From Xanthobacteraceae bacterium (lineage in GTDB: Bacteria; Pseudomonadota; Alphaproteobacteria; Rhizobiales; Xanthobacteraceae): 34,169 bases of DNA. The notes under the pieces are model-generated. The model was not told the origin of the DNA. It searched no databases and saw only the letters and a list, made by a program, of their open reading frames with translations. Numbering within the stretch: the first letter of the stretch is position 1; every line of letters begins with the position of its first letter. The DNA is taken from NCBI GenBank assembly GCA_028282095.1, contig JANQIP010000113.1:1-34169 (forward strand). The letters run 5' to 3'. Shown here piece by piece: positions 9,432 to 18,190 of the stretch. Both the position numbers and the translations under genes were made by a program.

Positions 9432-10648
9432 CTGGTCGGTCCGACGATCGTCCCCGCTGCAAACGCGACCTCGCGGCAGAGCTGCGCCTGCATCCCGAGC
9501 GCCCGGCCGTGATGCGGCTGTCGCGCAAGGTGATCATCGGGCTTGCGGCAATAGCGGCGTTAGCGGTTTCTGCGGCGCTGATCTGGGTGCTGACTCAAGA
9601 GCCGCGCAAGCCGGCCAGCAGCGGTGAGCTCTACAATACCGAAAGCAAACCGCCGCCTGATGCGCTTGCTGCCTTCCAGCGCGATTACGCTACGATCCCC
9701 AAGCCGAAACCACGATCGACTCCACGAGGTGTTCCGCCGCTAGGGCCACCACTCCCCGGCGATCTCGGCCGACCCATGCTGAGCGCCGGCGTGGCGCCAC
9801 CTGGACCCTTTCCCTGGAGCCGATGCGGCCCGACAGAAGCTTGCACAAGAGCAAAAAGCTGCGCGCAAATGCAAGCTGTTTGTCAGTGTCAACACCCAGC
9901 AGCCGATCGCTTCGGTCGCACCGAGTACGACCTTTCCGAACAAAGATCTCTTCGCGTCGAGCAACCGTCCAGAGACCGAACGGCCCGACGCCGAGTGGGC
10001 CCAGAATATGCAGAATCGCAAGTCGACCTTCGTGAACACCGCGGTCGATCAAAAGACGGTAAGCCCCGATCGCCTCGCCGATCCGGCGTCCCGTTACATT
10101 TTTCAAGCCCGTGCCGTGATCCCGGCCGCCCTCATCACGGGGATACGGTCCGATCTGCCCGGCCAAGTCACAGCCCAAGTGACAGAGCACGTCGATGACA
10201 GCCCGACTGGCAACCATCTCCTGATCCCGTAAGGATCGAAGTTGATCGGCCGCTACGAAAGCCGATCGCCTTCGGCCAGGATCGCATTCTTCTCGTCTGG
10301 ACCCGGCTGATCCTGCGAATGGCCGCTCCATCACTCTGGAGCGGAAGCCGGCATCGATCCGCAAGGCTTCGCCCAGCTCGAAGACGAAGTCGATCACCAC
10401 TGGGGGCGGCTCGCAGCCGCCGCCGCGCTCTCGACACTGCTCGGCATCAGCGCCGAGCTCGGCGCGACCAACAGCGAAAACAACCTCCTGCAGGCACTCC
10501 GCCGCGGCGCGCCACGACCTCCAATCAAACCGGCCAGCAGGTCGTGCGAAGAAACCTCAACATCCAGCCCACACTCACCATCCGACCGGGTTTCCCAGTC
10601 CGCGTCATTGTTAACCGCGATCTCGTGCTCGCGCCATTTTCGCGGTAA
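9425..10648 (+). pseudogene. trbI: trbI (VirB10-like) with frameshifts and a stop
   Basis: This is the gene for the VirB10-like channel protein TrbI, broken in several places. Block 1 (from GTG 9425) reads RLHPERPAVMRLSRKVIIG, a transmembrane helix (LAAIAALAVSAALIWVL), and PLGPPLPGDLGRPMLSA. The reading then shifts frame to a block with FVNTAVDQKTVSPDRL, VIPAALITGIRSDLPGQVTA and DSPTGNHLLIP (about 9840-10229), followed by a TAA at 10230-10232 and GSKLIGRYES. After another shift the C-terminus reads QVVRRNLNIQPTLTIRPGF, then PVRVIVNRDLVLAPF, ending TAA at 10646. The near full-length order of conserved blocks makes the identity secure and the loss of function clear. Confidence 0.85.
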
Positions 10649-10728
10649 ATCAACGCCCCCAATTTTCCCGGCGCCGAGCATTTCACTGCGCACCGGAATA
10701 ACGCAACAAAGACTATTTGGAGAGTACG

Positions 10729-10968
10729 ATGGAAACGCTCAAACTAACCGCCCCAATTGACGACAAGCGCGTCAAGCTCACAATCGAGTTGCCAGCCCAA
10801 GTGCACGGCGATCTCATCACCTACGCCGACGTCCTCGGCCGCGAAACGAACCAAACCATTGAACCCGCCAAGCTCATCGCCCCAATGCTTGCACGATTCA
10901 TGGCAACCGACCGCGTGTTCGCGAAGGCGCGGAGGGAACGTACCACAAACCCACGCCCGCGCTCCTAG
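10729..10968 (+). CDS. DUF2274 family protein, conjugation-module accessory
   Basis: A 79-aa protein with the DUF2274 pattern: METLKLTAPIDDKRVKLTIE, LPAQVHGDLITYADVLGRE, then PAKLIAPMLARFMATDRVF. Genes of this family usually follow trbI in alphaproteobacterial integrative elements, and this one does. The function is not established; the helical middle and the small size have suggested a regulatory role. ATG 10729 is chosen over an in-frame start at 10717 because GGAGAG (10719-10724) lies four bases upstream. Unlike its trb neighbours the frame is intact, with a short arginine-rich tail. Confidence 0.75.
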   Translation: METLKLTAPIDDKRVKLTIELPAQVHGDLITYADVLGRETNQTIEPAKLIAPMLARFMATDRVFAKARRERTTNPRPRS

Positions 10969-11206
10969 CAGGCTGATGAAAACGATTTCGAAAGGTCGAC
11001 GGACGAAATTGTTTCAAGGACCAAGCTCGAAGCGCACGGTTGAATCAAGACAACGCTCCTTAAGATTCGTTCATTGCTCTGCTTCAGAGACTTTCTGAGT
11101 TCTTCGGAGGTCTTTTGGAGTGGGTTGAGCGGATTCAGTTTGGCATTCTCGAATCGGCTGGATCTTTGATTCGTGATGCTGGCTGGAAAGGAGGTCGGCG
11201 GTCTGA

Positions 11207-11600
11207 TCGACAAACCCTATTCGCTTGATTTGCGTGCGCGGGTTGTCGCGGCGGTTGTTCGGGACCGGTTGTCCCGACGACAAGCGGCGGTCGGGGTTGC
11301 GATCAGTCCGATCGCTGGGTTGAGCAAATCCGCCGGAGCGGGAGCGTCGTGCCCGGCAAGGTTACTGGCGCGGATCAATGAACAAGACTTCACCTTGCGC
11401 GAGCTGGTCGGCGAACTAGCGAAACGCGGCCTCAAGGTCAACTACCGACCGGTTTGAAACCTAATGCACCCAAAAACTGAACTTCAAAAGAACCGTGGTG
11501 GCTGGCGGACGCGATCGCTCTGACATTGCAGGCCGGCGGGTGCAGCGGATCATATACCAGGGCAGTACCTGAGCGTCTGGTTTTCATCGATGTGGTGCCT
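11207..11600 (+). pseudogene. IS630-family transposase fragment
   Basis: From about 11207 the plus strand reads DKPYSLDLRARVVAAVV, then SRRQAAVGVAISPIAG, then LLARINEQDFTLRELVGELA and KRGLKVNYR, the N-terminal helix-turn-helix region of IS630-type transposases. The frame stops at 11457. A further piece near 11567-11590 (PERLVFID) matches the segment holding the first catalytic Asp of the DDE triad, after scrambled sequence. The rest of the catalytic domain and the terminal repeats are not seen. A dead fragment. Confidence 0.7.
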
Positions 11601-11875
11601 GGCTTGCTGAAACGTTCGCCCACGGCGACGTCTTGTTCAACGACCACCTGTCACAATCAAACCGCACGTGCAGTTAAGGCCGGAGAGAACGTCTTTGGCT
11701 AGCCGATAGCCGAATATCATTGCAACCCTAATCCATCGTTGCCAGCCAGCTGTTAAGCGGAGATTCGCCTTCTGTAAGAATAGGCGTAGCCGCTTACGGC
11801 GACTATCGCAGTAATGCCGCATCTGTATCACATGTTCATTATCGTATACTGGCGCGATTCCATGACCCGACTGCC

Positions 11876-12195
11876 GTGGAGCGGCCATTACGGAACGTTG
11901 ACAAATACGCTGCCAACTTCGCGCGGCTTGCACCAAAAGATCGCCATGATGACAAGCTGGAGGCACCGTTCGCCGCATTGGTGAAGGCCAGTCAGGCAAA
12001 TTGGCGATCGGAGTCCGGCATTCGTATCATCGTCCATTTCGCTGATCATGGTAATCGCGATTCTGAAATTCGTACGAGCAATAGGCTAAAGGTTGAGGAG
12101 CGTATCACCGTCAACGATGTTGTTGGTGCGCTAAGACAGAAACGAATAATCTACATACCGGTTTCAGTACTTGGGCGGCCGAAGGAGCATGGTCA
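11876..12195 (+). pseudogene. Fragment resembling a von Willebrand A domain protein
   Basis: About 105 codons contain KLEAPFAALVKASQANWRSE, then GIRIIVHFADHGNRDSE, then RITVNDVVGALRQKRIIYI and PVSVLG. The alternation of a hydrophobic strand with an acidic loop, and a second strand ending in a small-residue stretch, resembles part of a vWA domain as found in large modular bacterial proteins. The start is not natural, and the frame runs straight into a helicase fragment at about 12200. The family call is tentative; that it is a coding remnant is more certain. Confidence 0.4.
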
Positions 12196-12199
12196 AGAA

Positions 12200-12640
12200 G
12201 CGATCGAAGCGCGCGACGCATTCTTGCGGCAAGCACATAGGATTTTGACGGATCGTCTCTACGGCAGCATCGGGATCAGCGGCTTCGACGAGGACGCGAT
12301 CCGGGAGCGGGACATCGAGGTAGCGACGCCGGAGAAGCTCGAGTTCGCGCTGCGCAATGATCCATCGCCCCTCGATGACGTTGGTCTCCTCGTATTCGAC
12401 CAAGGCCACATGATCGGTCTCAATGAGTGTGACGTGCGCTATGAGGCGCAGATTCAGCGGCTTCTTCGCCGTGCGGACGCGCACCAGCAGCGGATTGTTT
12501 GCCTTTCCGCGATTTTGCCCGATGGCGACCAGCTCGATGATTTCGCCGCAAGGCTGCGCCGGGATCACGCTGGTGGCCTGATCAGGAATGACTGGCGTCC
12601 GACCCGGCTACGAATCGGCGAGGTGGTGTGGCCGGCGGCT
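12200..12640 (+). pseudogene. DEAD/DEAH-box helicase fragment with altered motif II
   Basis: In frame with the preceding fragment are about 140 codons of a superfamily 2 helicase: SIGISGFDEDAIRERD, motif Ib-like VATPEKLEFALRND, motif II as LLVFDQGHMIGLNE, and motif III as IVCLSAILPDGDQLDDF, then RNDWRPTRLRIGEVVW. Motif II would be DEGH in a working enzyme of this type; here Glu is replaced by Gln, which should abolish ATP hydrolysis. Motif I (Walker A) and the second RecA-like domain are missing. The frame ends at 12667 in sequence belonging to the next fragment. The parent was probably a defence- or element-associated helicase, but too little is left to say. Confidence 0.65.
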
Positions 12641-12853
12641 CGGGTTGCCGTATACCTGGGTCATTGAGGGAGATATCAGAGGCCGCTTCGATAACATCAA
12701 CCACCATCACCTGATGGATCGTATACGCGCTCGCGTTGCCGATCGACGGGTGACGCGGTTGATCGGGCGCTTCCTGAAAGCCGGCGTGTTGGCGGAGAAC
12801 CAGTTCCTGCGTACGGAACACGGCACCCCTCAAGGCGGGATCATCTCACCTAA
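12637..12853 (+). pseudogene. ltrA: Group II intron reverse transcriptase fragment
   Basis: About 70 codons read LPYTWVIEGDIRGRFDNINH, HHLMDRIRARVADRRVTRLI, then FLKAGVLAENQFLRTEHG and TPQGGIISP. These are consecutive reverse-transcriptase motifs of group II intron maturases, ending just before the segment that would lead to the catalytic YADD, which is absent. In motif RGRFDNI one Asp of the catalytic set is present. The fragment stops within a base or two of the stop codon of the ABC exporter gene on the other strand (12850-12852), so the edge is a sharp rearrangement junction. No intron RNA domains V and VI are seen. Confidence 0.8.
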
Positions 12854-14592
12854 TCGGCAGGCTGAGCGGCCGACGCAAGACGCCAGCCCGCGGCGCGGCG
12901 GCGTTCTTTCCAAAAGGCGGCGTAGCGGCCGTTCATCTTCAGCAGGTCTTCGTTCGAGCCCCGTTCTTGGATGCGGCCCTCGCCGAGGACAAGGATCTGA
13001 TCGGCCATGCACACGGTCTGCAGCCGATGGGCAACCACCACCAAGGTCTTGTCCCGTGTGAGCGCCCGCAAGCCGTCCTGCACGGCAGCCTCGTTCATCG
13101 GGTCGAGGGCGGACGTGGCTTCGTCGAGCAGCACGATAGGCGCATCCTTCAAAATAGCACGGGCGATGGAGACGCGCTGGCGTTCGCCGCCGGACAGGAT
13201 CGAGCCCCCCTCCCCGACGCGGGCGTTGAGCTCGTTCGGGAGCCGCGCGGCAATCTCGTCAACCCGGGCAAGGCGCGCAGCCTCGCGGACCTCGTCGTCG
13301 GAAGCGCCGGGCCGGCCGAGGCGAATATTCTCGGCGATTGAGCCATCGAAGAGATAGACGTCCTGGAAGACCACGGCGATCCGCGCCATGAGGTCTTCGG
13401 TCGTCATGTCGCGGACATCGACGCCGCCGATGCGCACCGCGCCGGCATCGACGTCCCAGAAACGCGCGATCAAGCGCAGAATAGTGGTCTTGCCCGAACC
13501 AGAAGTGCCGACGATGGCGGTCATCGCCCGTTTAGGTGCGGTGAAGCTGACCTCCTGAAGAAGCGGCGTATCGTCATAGGCAAACCGCACTTGATCAAAG
13601 ATGATGTCGTCGCCCTCAGGGCGCTTGGCCGCGGCTGGTTCCGCCAGCGGCTTGGTCGCGAGCAGCGCGTCCATGCGGCCCAGGCTGTTGCGGGCGATGC
13701 GCAACGCGGCTCCAAGATCGGCCGCGCCGATCAGCGGTTCGACATAGCGTGCCGCCAGCACGAGCAGGGCGACCAGCTCAGCCGCGTCGATCTCGCCGCC
13801 CAGAGCGAGACTGGTCCCGAAAAGAAGGATCACGGTGAAGGCGAGTTGGAGCGTGAACACAAAGCTCACCAGCCCCCACACGACGGTCGTCAGTTGCCGG
13901 TGTCCGGCCGCGTGCTGATCGGCGAGCGCCGCATCGAGCTTGCCGAGGCTCGCCTCGCGCTTGCCGAAGGCGCGCAACACGGCTTGCGCCTGCGCGAACT
14001 CGACGATGCGTCCGGCGGCCTCGGCGGCCGCAGCATCGACGCGCACATCGGTGCGCTGGACGAGATTCCCGGTCCAGCGAAAGGCGAGTGCGGCGATCGG
14101 CGCGGTGATGAGCGCCGCCAGCGCCAGGCGCCAGTCGAACAGGAACATCAAAAGGACGACCGTTGCAGGGGTCACCACCGCCGTGATCACCGGGCGCAGG
14201 AGATGCGCGGGCACGCCCATCACGTCGATCACGCCCTGGCTTGTCAGGCGCCCGATCTGCCCGACGCGCTCGGCCCCGAACCAGCCCAGCGGCAGGCGGG
14301 CGATGTGATCGCCGAGCCGCGTGAAAAGAACACCGGCCAACCCAATGGCGGCGCGATAACCGGCAAGCTGCGTGCGGTAGCGCACGAGCGCGTAGACGAG
14401 CAGCACGCCGGCCATGGCGCCGAGCCAGCTCCAGGCGGCATCCGTTTCGCCCTCGAACAGCACGCGCAGGAGCGGCACCAGCAGGACGAAGCCGATGCCC
14501 ATGAGAACGGCTTCCATCACGAGACCGAGAAGATTGCGACGCAGGGGGCCACGCCCTTCTTCGCCCGCAACGCTGAGCAGCGCCCCGATCAC
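12850..14592 (-). CDS. ABC exporter-type siderophore transporter, second half (IrtB/YbtQ-like)
   Basis: A 580-aa half-transporter. Residues 1-310 hold the type IV transmembrane domain with about six helices (for example LGLVMEAVLMGIGFVLLVPLL and LAALITAPIAALAF). Residues 330-560 hold the ATPase with Walker A GTSGSGKTT, Q-loop VVFQDVYLFDGSIAENIRLG, signature LSGGERQRVSIARAIL, Walker B IVLLDEATSALDP and H-loop VVAHRL, all intact. It starts with GTG 14592, which overlaps the TGA of the upstream exporter gene by four bases (GTGA), so the two are translationally coupled and should form a heterodimer. YbtPQ and IrtAB pairs have exporter architecture but import ferric siderophores; context (receptor, MFS, AraC) supports that role here. 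Its 3' end abuts a group II intron fragment. Confidence 0.85.
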   Translation of the reverse strand: MIGALLSVAGEEGRGPLRRNLLGLVMEAVLMGIGFVLLVPLLRVLFEGETDAAWSWLGAMAGVLLVYALVRYRTQLAGYRAAIGLAGVLFTRLGDHIARLPLGWFGAERVGQIGRLTSQGVIDVMGVPAHLLRPVITAVVTPATVVLLMFLFDWRLALAALITAPIAALAFRWTGNLVQRTDVRVDAAAAEAAGRIVEFAQAQAVLRAFGKREASLGKLDAALADQHAAGHRQLTTVVWGLVSFVFTLQLAFTVILLFGTSLALGGEIDAAELVALLVLAARYVEPLIGAADLGAALRIARNSLGRMDALLATKPLAEPAAAKRPEGDDIIFDQVRFAYDDTPLLQEVSFTAPKRAMTAIVGTSGSGKTTILRLIARFWDVDAGAVRIGGVDVRDMTTEDLMARIAVVFQDVYLFDGSIAENIRLGRPGASDDEVREAARLARVDEIAARLPNELNARVGEGGSILSGGERQRVSIARAILKDAPIVLLDEATSALDPMNEAAVQDGLRALTRDKTLVVVAHRLQTVCMADQILVLGEGRIQERGSNEDLLKMNGRYAAFWKERRRAAGWRLASAAQPAD

Positions 14593-16355
14593 TGCGCCGC
14601 CTCCGCTCGGGCGCCAAGTGCGGATTCGCTCGCCGTCCAGAGCTTCGCGTACAGGCCGCCAGCGGCCAGCAAATCGTCATGCCGGCCGCGCTCGACGATG
14701 CGGCCCTCATCCATGACGCAGATCTGGTCGGCGCCGGTGATGGTGTGCAGGCGATGGGCGATGACCAACAGCGTTCGCCCGGCGATGAGATTGGAGAGCG
14801 CATCCTGGATCGCGGCCTCCGAATCGGGGTCGGCGAAGGCGGTGGCCTCGTCCAGAACCAGGACCGGCGCATCGGCGAGCAGCGCGCGGGCAATGGAAAC
14901 GCGCTGCGCCTCGCCGCCCGACAGACGCGCATCGTCTTCGGCAACGGAATCATAGCCGCGCGGCAAAGTGAGAATGCGCTCGTGAATCTGCGCGGCGCGT
15001 GCGGCGGCTTCGATCTCTTGCCGCGATGCATCCGGCCGGCCAAGGGCGATGTTCTCCGCGATCGAGGCGCGCAAGAGCTGGACATGCTGGAAAACGAAGC
15101 CGACTTGGGCGTAGAGCTGTTCCGGTACCGTCTCGCGCACATCGAGGCCGCCGATGGTGATCCGTCCCGCCTTGACGTCCCAGAAGCGTGGCAGGAGGCG
15201 GGCGAGCGTCGACTTGCCGGACCCCGACGGACCAACGAGCGCGGTCACCGTCCCCGGTTCCAGCGTGAGATCGATGTCCTTCAGAACCTCCGTCTCGCCG
15301 TCATAGGAGAAGCCGACCTTCTCGAAGACGACAACGCCTCCCTGCGGCGCCTTGGGCGCGGCCGGCTCCGGCAGGGTGGTTGCATCGAGCAGCCCTACGA
15401 TCCGGCGTGCCGCTTGGCTAGCGAGCATCATCTCGTTTTGGGCGTAGGAAAGCGTCAGGATCGGCGCGGTCAGACCCGGTGCGAGCACGACGAAGGCGAG
15501 GAGATCGACGGGCGCCGCCAGCCCGGCCGAGACCAGGAGCAGCCCGGCCGCGAGCACAATGACCAGGGAAAAGAGCGGCGAGAGCACGATCTCCGAAGCA
15601 GCGGCCGTCACGAGCATGCCGCGTACCCACTCCCAGAAAAACGTCACGCAGGCCTTCGTGCGCTCGAGAAAGCGGCCATACGCCTTGCGCGCCTGGCCGA
15701 AAGTCTTGATGACGGCGATCCCCTGAACGAACTCGACCGCCGCGGCGTTCACGTCGCCGAGCGCGGCGTTGTAGGCAGCCATCTTCTCGCCATAGCCTCG
15801 GAACTGGAGCGCATAGAGCGCCATGCCACAAACGAGCGGGACGGCAGCAGCGAGCGCGAGGCGCCAGTCGACCCAGAGAAGATAGCCAAAGGCGATAACC
15901 GGCGTGACAATGGCCGACGTCAAATTCGTGTAGGAATGACCAACCAGGTGGTGAAGCACCGTGATGTCATCTTGCAGCGCTTTCTTCACCAACCCGGCGC
16001 TGCGTGCATCAAACCAGCCGAGCGGCAGGCGGGAAAGCCTGGTCGCCATCTTCCGGCGGAGGTCGAGCTGCAGGTCAAGATCGGCGAAATGTGTGAGCCC
16101 GCCGGCAGCCATCAGGCAGACGAGCCGCACCGCGAGCGCGGCGACGGCGAGGCCCACGATCCACCAGGCATGGCCCTGATCGACCGGACCGTCGGCAAGC
16201 AGAACCCGGCCGAGCTCCGCGACAGCGATGAACGGCGCAACGCCCGCCGCCGCACCGATGGCCTGGATGACGCATGCCAACCAGAGGCGGCCCCTAACGG
16301 GCGCAAGCAGCCTTCCCATCGGGGACGTTTTCGTGTCGCCTGAGCCGGCCGCCAT
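14589..16355 (-). CDS. ABC exporter-type siderophore transporter, first half (IrtA/YbtP-like)
   Basis: A 588-aa half-transporter with an exporter-fold membrane domain (residues about 15-310) and a complete ATPase: Walker A GPSGSGKST, Q-loop VFQHVQLLRASIAENIALG, signature LSGGEAQRVSIARALL, Walker B VLVLDEATAFADPDSE and H-loop VIAHRL. The D-loop reads FADPDSE rather than SALD. No siderophore-interacting (SIP/FAD) domain precedes it, unlike mycobacterial IrtA, so YbtP is the closer model. ATG 16355 is chosen, with AGGCGG about nine bases upstream; a GTG at 16385 is in frame. It overlaps the next gene by four bases. Expected role: inner-membrane import of a ferric siderophore as a heterodimer with the 12850-14592 product; export of a siderophore cannot be excluded from sequence. 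Confidence 0.85.
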   Translation of the reverse strand: MAAGSGDTKTSPMGRLLAPVRGRLWLACVIQAIGAAAGVAPFIAVAELGRVLLADGPVDQGHAWWIVGLAVAALAVRLVCLMAAGGLTHFADLDLQLDLRRKMATRLSRLPLGWFDARSAGLVKKALQDDITVLHHLVGHSYTNLTSAIVTPVIAFGYLLWVDWRLALAAAVPLVCGMALYALQFRGYGEKMAAYNAALGDVNAAAVEFVQGIAVIKTFGQARKAYGRFLERTKACVTFFWEWVRGMLVTAAASEIVLSPLFSLVIVLAAGLLLVSAGLAAPVDLLAFVVLAPGLTAPILTLSYAQNEMMLASQAARRIVGLLDATTLPEPAAPKAPQGGVVVFEKVGFSYDGETEVLKDIDLTLEPGTVTALVGPSGSGKSTLARLLPRFWDVKAGRITIGGLDVRETVPEQLYAQVGFVFQHVQLLRASIAENIALGRPDASRQEIEAAARAAQIHERILTLPRGYDSVAEDDARLSGGEAQRVSIARALLADAPVLVLDEATAFADPDSEAAIQDALSNLIAGRTLLVIAHRLHTITGADQICVMDEGRIVERGRHDDLLAAGGLYAKLWTASESALGARAEAAQ

Positions 16356-16386
16356 CTCACAACCGCCTGTCTCGCACCACGGCACG

Positions 16387-16860
16387 GGCGTCGACCATCG
16401 ATCCGGCGTTTACGAAGAAGGTCGCAACGAATTTCATGAACAACTTAACCTGGAACCGAACTCTTGCACTCAACGTCGCGGCACGGCTGACCCGGAATGC
16501 CGAAGAAACATCTCCCCTCCGGCGCAACGCCGAACAGAAAGGCCGTTTAGCTTTCTTCGAGCAGAATGTCAGCAATGGCGTAAACCGCTTAGCGGTGGGT
16601 GTCCAGTCCGCGCGCAGTTTTACGAGGTTAAAGTTGTCTAAGGTTAGTTTGTTTTTAGGATCGCTGCCGGCCAGATTGGCAAAATGGCAGGTTCGGAAAT
16701 CAACACGGCCGCCGCCGTCGCGATCAATCCAAGCGATATGAGATTGGCAATGCCGGCAAGAACCGAAAGCGATACGCCAGCGATGCGGCACCAACGCTTG
16801 GGCTCGTCTCATTGTGTTGGTACCGCATCCCAAAGTAACGGATTAGCTAGTGTGCCTTAC
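16387..16860. other. Intergenic, mostly unexplained; possible small membrane-protein remnant
   Basis: Nearly 500 bases separate the exporter pair from the MFS gene although all are on the minus strand. In the minus frame covering about 16800 to 16640, a stretch reads CRIAGVSLSVLAGIANLISL, then GLIATAAAVLI and ends in a stop, which looks like a membrane helix. No good start precedes it (a TGA lies five codons before), so it may be the tail of a lost small membrane gene. Further minus-strand sequence near 16555-16600 ends AIADILLEES and stop, also like a C-terminus. Neither can be named. Confidence 0.35.
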
Positions 16861-16901
16861 CTGACGGTCCGGGATCGGACCGTCAGAGAAGGAAACACTA
16901 G
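16861..16901 (+). repeat. Palindromic repeat, family C copy 1
   Basis: A perfect inverted repeat, CTGACGGTCCG (16861-16871), GGAT, CGGACCGTCAG (16876-16886), is followed by AGAAGGAAACACTAG. The same unit, palindrome plus flank, occurs in reverse orientation at 26042-26082. It lies 60-100 bp downstream of the MFS gene and could act as a transcription end signal, but no T-run follows on either strand. The shared flank shows that it is a dispersed repeat and not just a hairpin. Confidence 0.8.
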
Positions 16902-16959
16902 GCGACAGGTGCGAGGATCGACCATGACCGCAACGCTTGTGGCTCAGCGGGCGGCGTGC

Positions 16960-18183
16960 TCATCGCGCTTCGACAAGCGGCTCAGCCGTTTGGACTTGCC
17001 CGCGAAAACCAAGCGTCAAGACGAGTCCCAGGATGCCGAAGACGGTGGCCACAGCCAGCACCCCCAAATACCCCATCGAAGCCGCCAGCACTGAACCAAC
17101 CGTCATGGCTGCAATGGCCGCAAACTGGTAGACGCTGTATTGAAGCGTGAAATCGGTCGCGGCGCTCTCCGCAGCAGCCCGGTCCATCATCAGAGTCGAC
17201 ATGGCGGCGGCAAGCGGACTGTAGAAAAGAAAGTAGCCGATCACGGCAACAGACGCGCCCGGCCCCGAAGCCCAGCCCAATGCCAGTGTCGTGACCGCCA
17301 ACACGCCCGCAATCTGCACGAACGCTGTTGCTACCAGCGCCCGCGAACGGGGGATGCGGCAAATCAGCAAGCCGGCGGCCAATGCCGCGCCAACTCCCGC
17401 GACCGAGCCGAGTACATTTATGTTCAGCCCGATCTGTCCCGGACCCCAGCCGGCATCAACCAGCAACGGCGTGAGCATCGCATAGGCCATGCCGCCTGCA
17501 ACCGGCATCAGGATCAGCATCACCAGCCAATAGCCATTGCCTTCCTGCCACCAGAATCCGGCCAAGCGGCGGTAGAGCCGGATGGCCGGCACCGCTGTGC
17601 CTTTCCATTGCGGTTCAGCAAAGAAGACCAACTGAACCAACGGGACAGCCGTGATGATCGACATGGCGACCATGCAGCCGCGCCAGCCAATCAGCGGGTA
17701 GGCCATCAGCATCACGCCACCGCCGACCAGGTTGCCGACCATGCCTCCGGCCACCTGCAGACCGTTTGCCAAACCGCGCTGGTCTTCAGGCAACAGGCGG
17801 CGGACAAGCCCGTCCACGGCGACATCCTGGGTCGATGATGCGAGAGAAACCACCATGCACAGCAGGTAGACGGTTCCGAAGTCCTCGGTCACGTCGAACT
17901 GCCCGATCAGCAAAAGCACGGCGATGAGGATGGACTGGGTCACCAGCAGCCAACCCCGGTAGTGCCCCAACCAGCCAAGCCTTAGCCGATCCACCACAGG
18001 TGCCCAGAGCATCTTCAGGGGCCAGATCAGACCGAGCATGTAAACCAGCCCGATCGTATCAAGCGAAGCTCCGCCGCTGCGCAGGATGGCAACAAGGGCG
18101 ACCACGAAGAACATCAGCGCCAGTGCCTGCGTGGCGTACAGGCTGGCAATCAACAGCCACGTCGATCGCTTGATTATCGGCAT
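16960..18183 (-). CDS. MFS transporter, RhtX/FptX-like siderophore permease
   Basis: A 407-aa major facilitator with about twelve hydrophobic segments from WLLIASLYATQALALMFF to ILGLVLTLGF. Features seen in the RhtX/FptX/AmpG-like group include the early PLKMLWAPVVDRL loop and the ASSTQDVAVDGLVRRLLPE segment, where a charged pair sits in a membrane region. RhtX and FptX carry rhizobactin 1021 and pyochelin across the inner membrane. ATG 18183 is chosen because it starts seven bases after the receptor's stop codon (18191) and just before the first helix; a longer frame to 18246 would overlap the receptor. The gene follows the TonB receptor on the same strand, so the two probably form an operon for a siderophore. 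The ABC pair downstream would be an alternative or added inner-membrane route. Confidence 0.85.
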   Translation of the reverse strand: MPIIKRSTWLLIASLYATQALALMFFVVALVAILRSGGASLDTIGLVYMLGLIWPLKMLWAPVVDRLRLGWLGHYRGWLLVTQSILIAVLLLIGQFDVTEDFGTVYLLCMVVSLASSTQDVAVDGLVRRLLPEDQRGLANGLQVAGGMVGNLVGGGVMLMAYPLIGWRGCMVAMSIITAVPLVQLVFFAEPQWKGTAVPAIRLYRRLAGFWWQEGNGYWLVMLILMPVAGGMAYAMLTPLLVDAGWGPGQIGLNINVLGSVAGVGAALAAGLLICRIPRSRALVATAFVQIAGVLAVTTLALGWASGPGASVAVIGYFLFYSPLAAAMSTLMMDRAAAESAATDFTLQYSVYQFAAIAAMTVGSVLAASMGYLGVLAVATVFGILGLVLTLGFRGQVQTAEPLVEAR

Positions 18184-18190
18184 TGCCACT

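Noticed and set aside
12637..12853. A functional group II intron or retron
   Set aside because: Only a middle part of the reverse transcriptase remains. The YADD motif, maturase domain and structured RNA ends are absent.
13591..16343. Two very long open frames on the plus strand (13591-14955 and 14679-16343)
   Set aside because: They lie exactly opposite the two ABC exporter genes, whose motifs are intact. Their translations are rich in Arg, His, Gln and Glu without domains, as expected from the antisense of GC-rich coding DNA.
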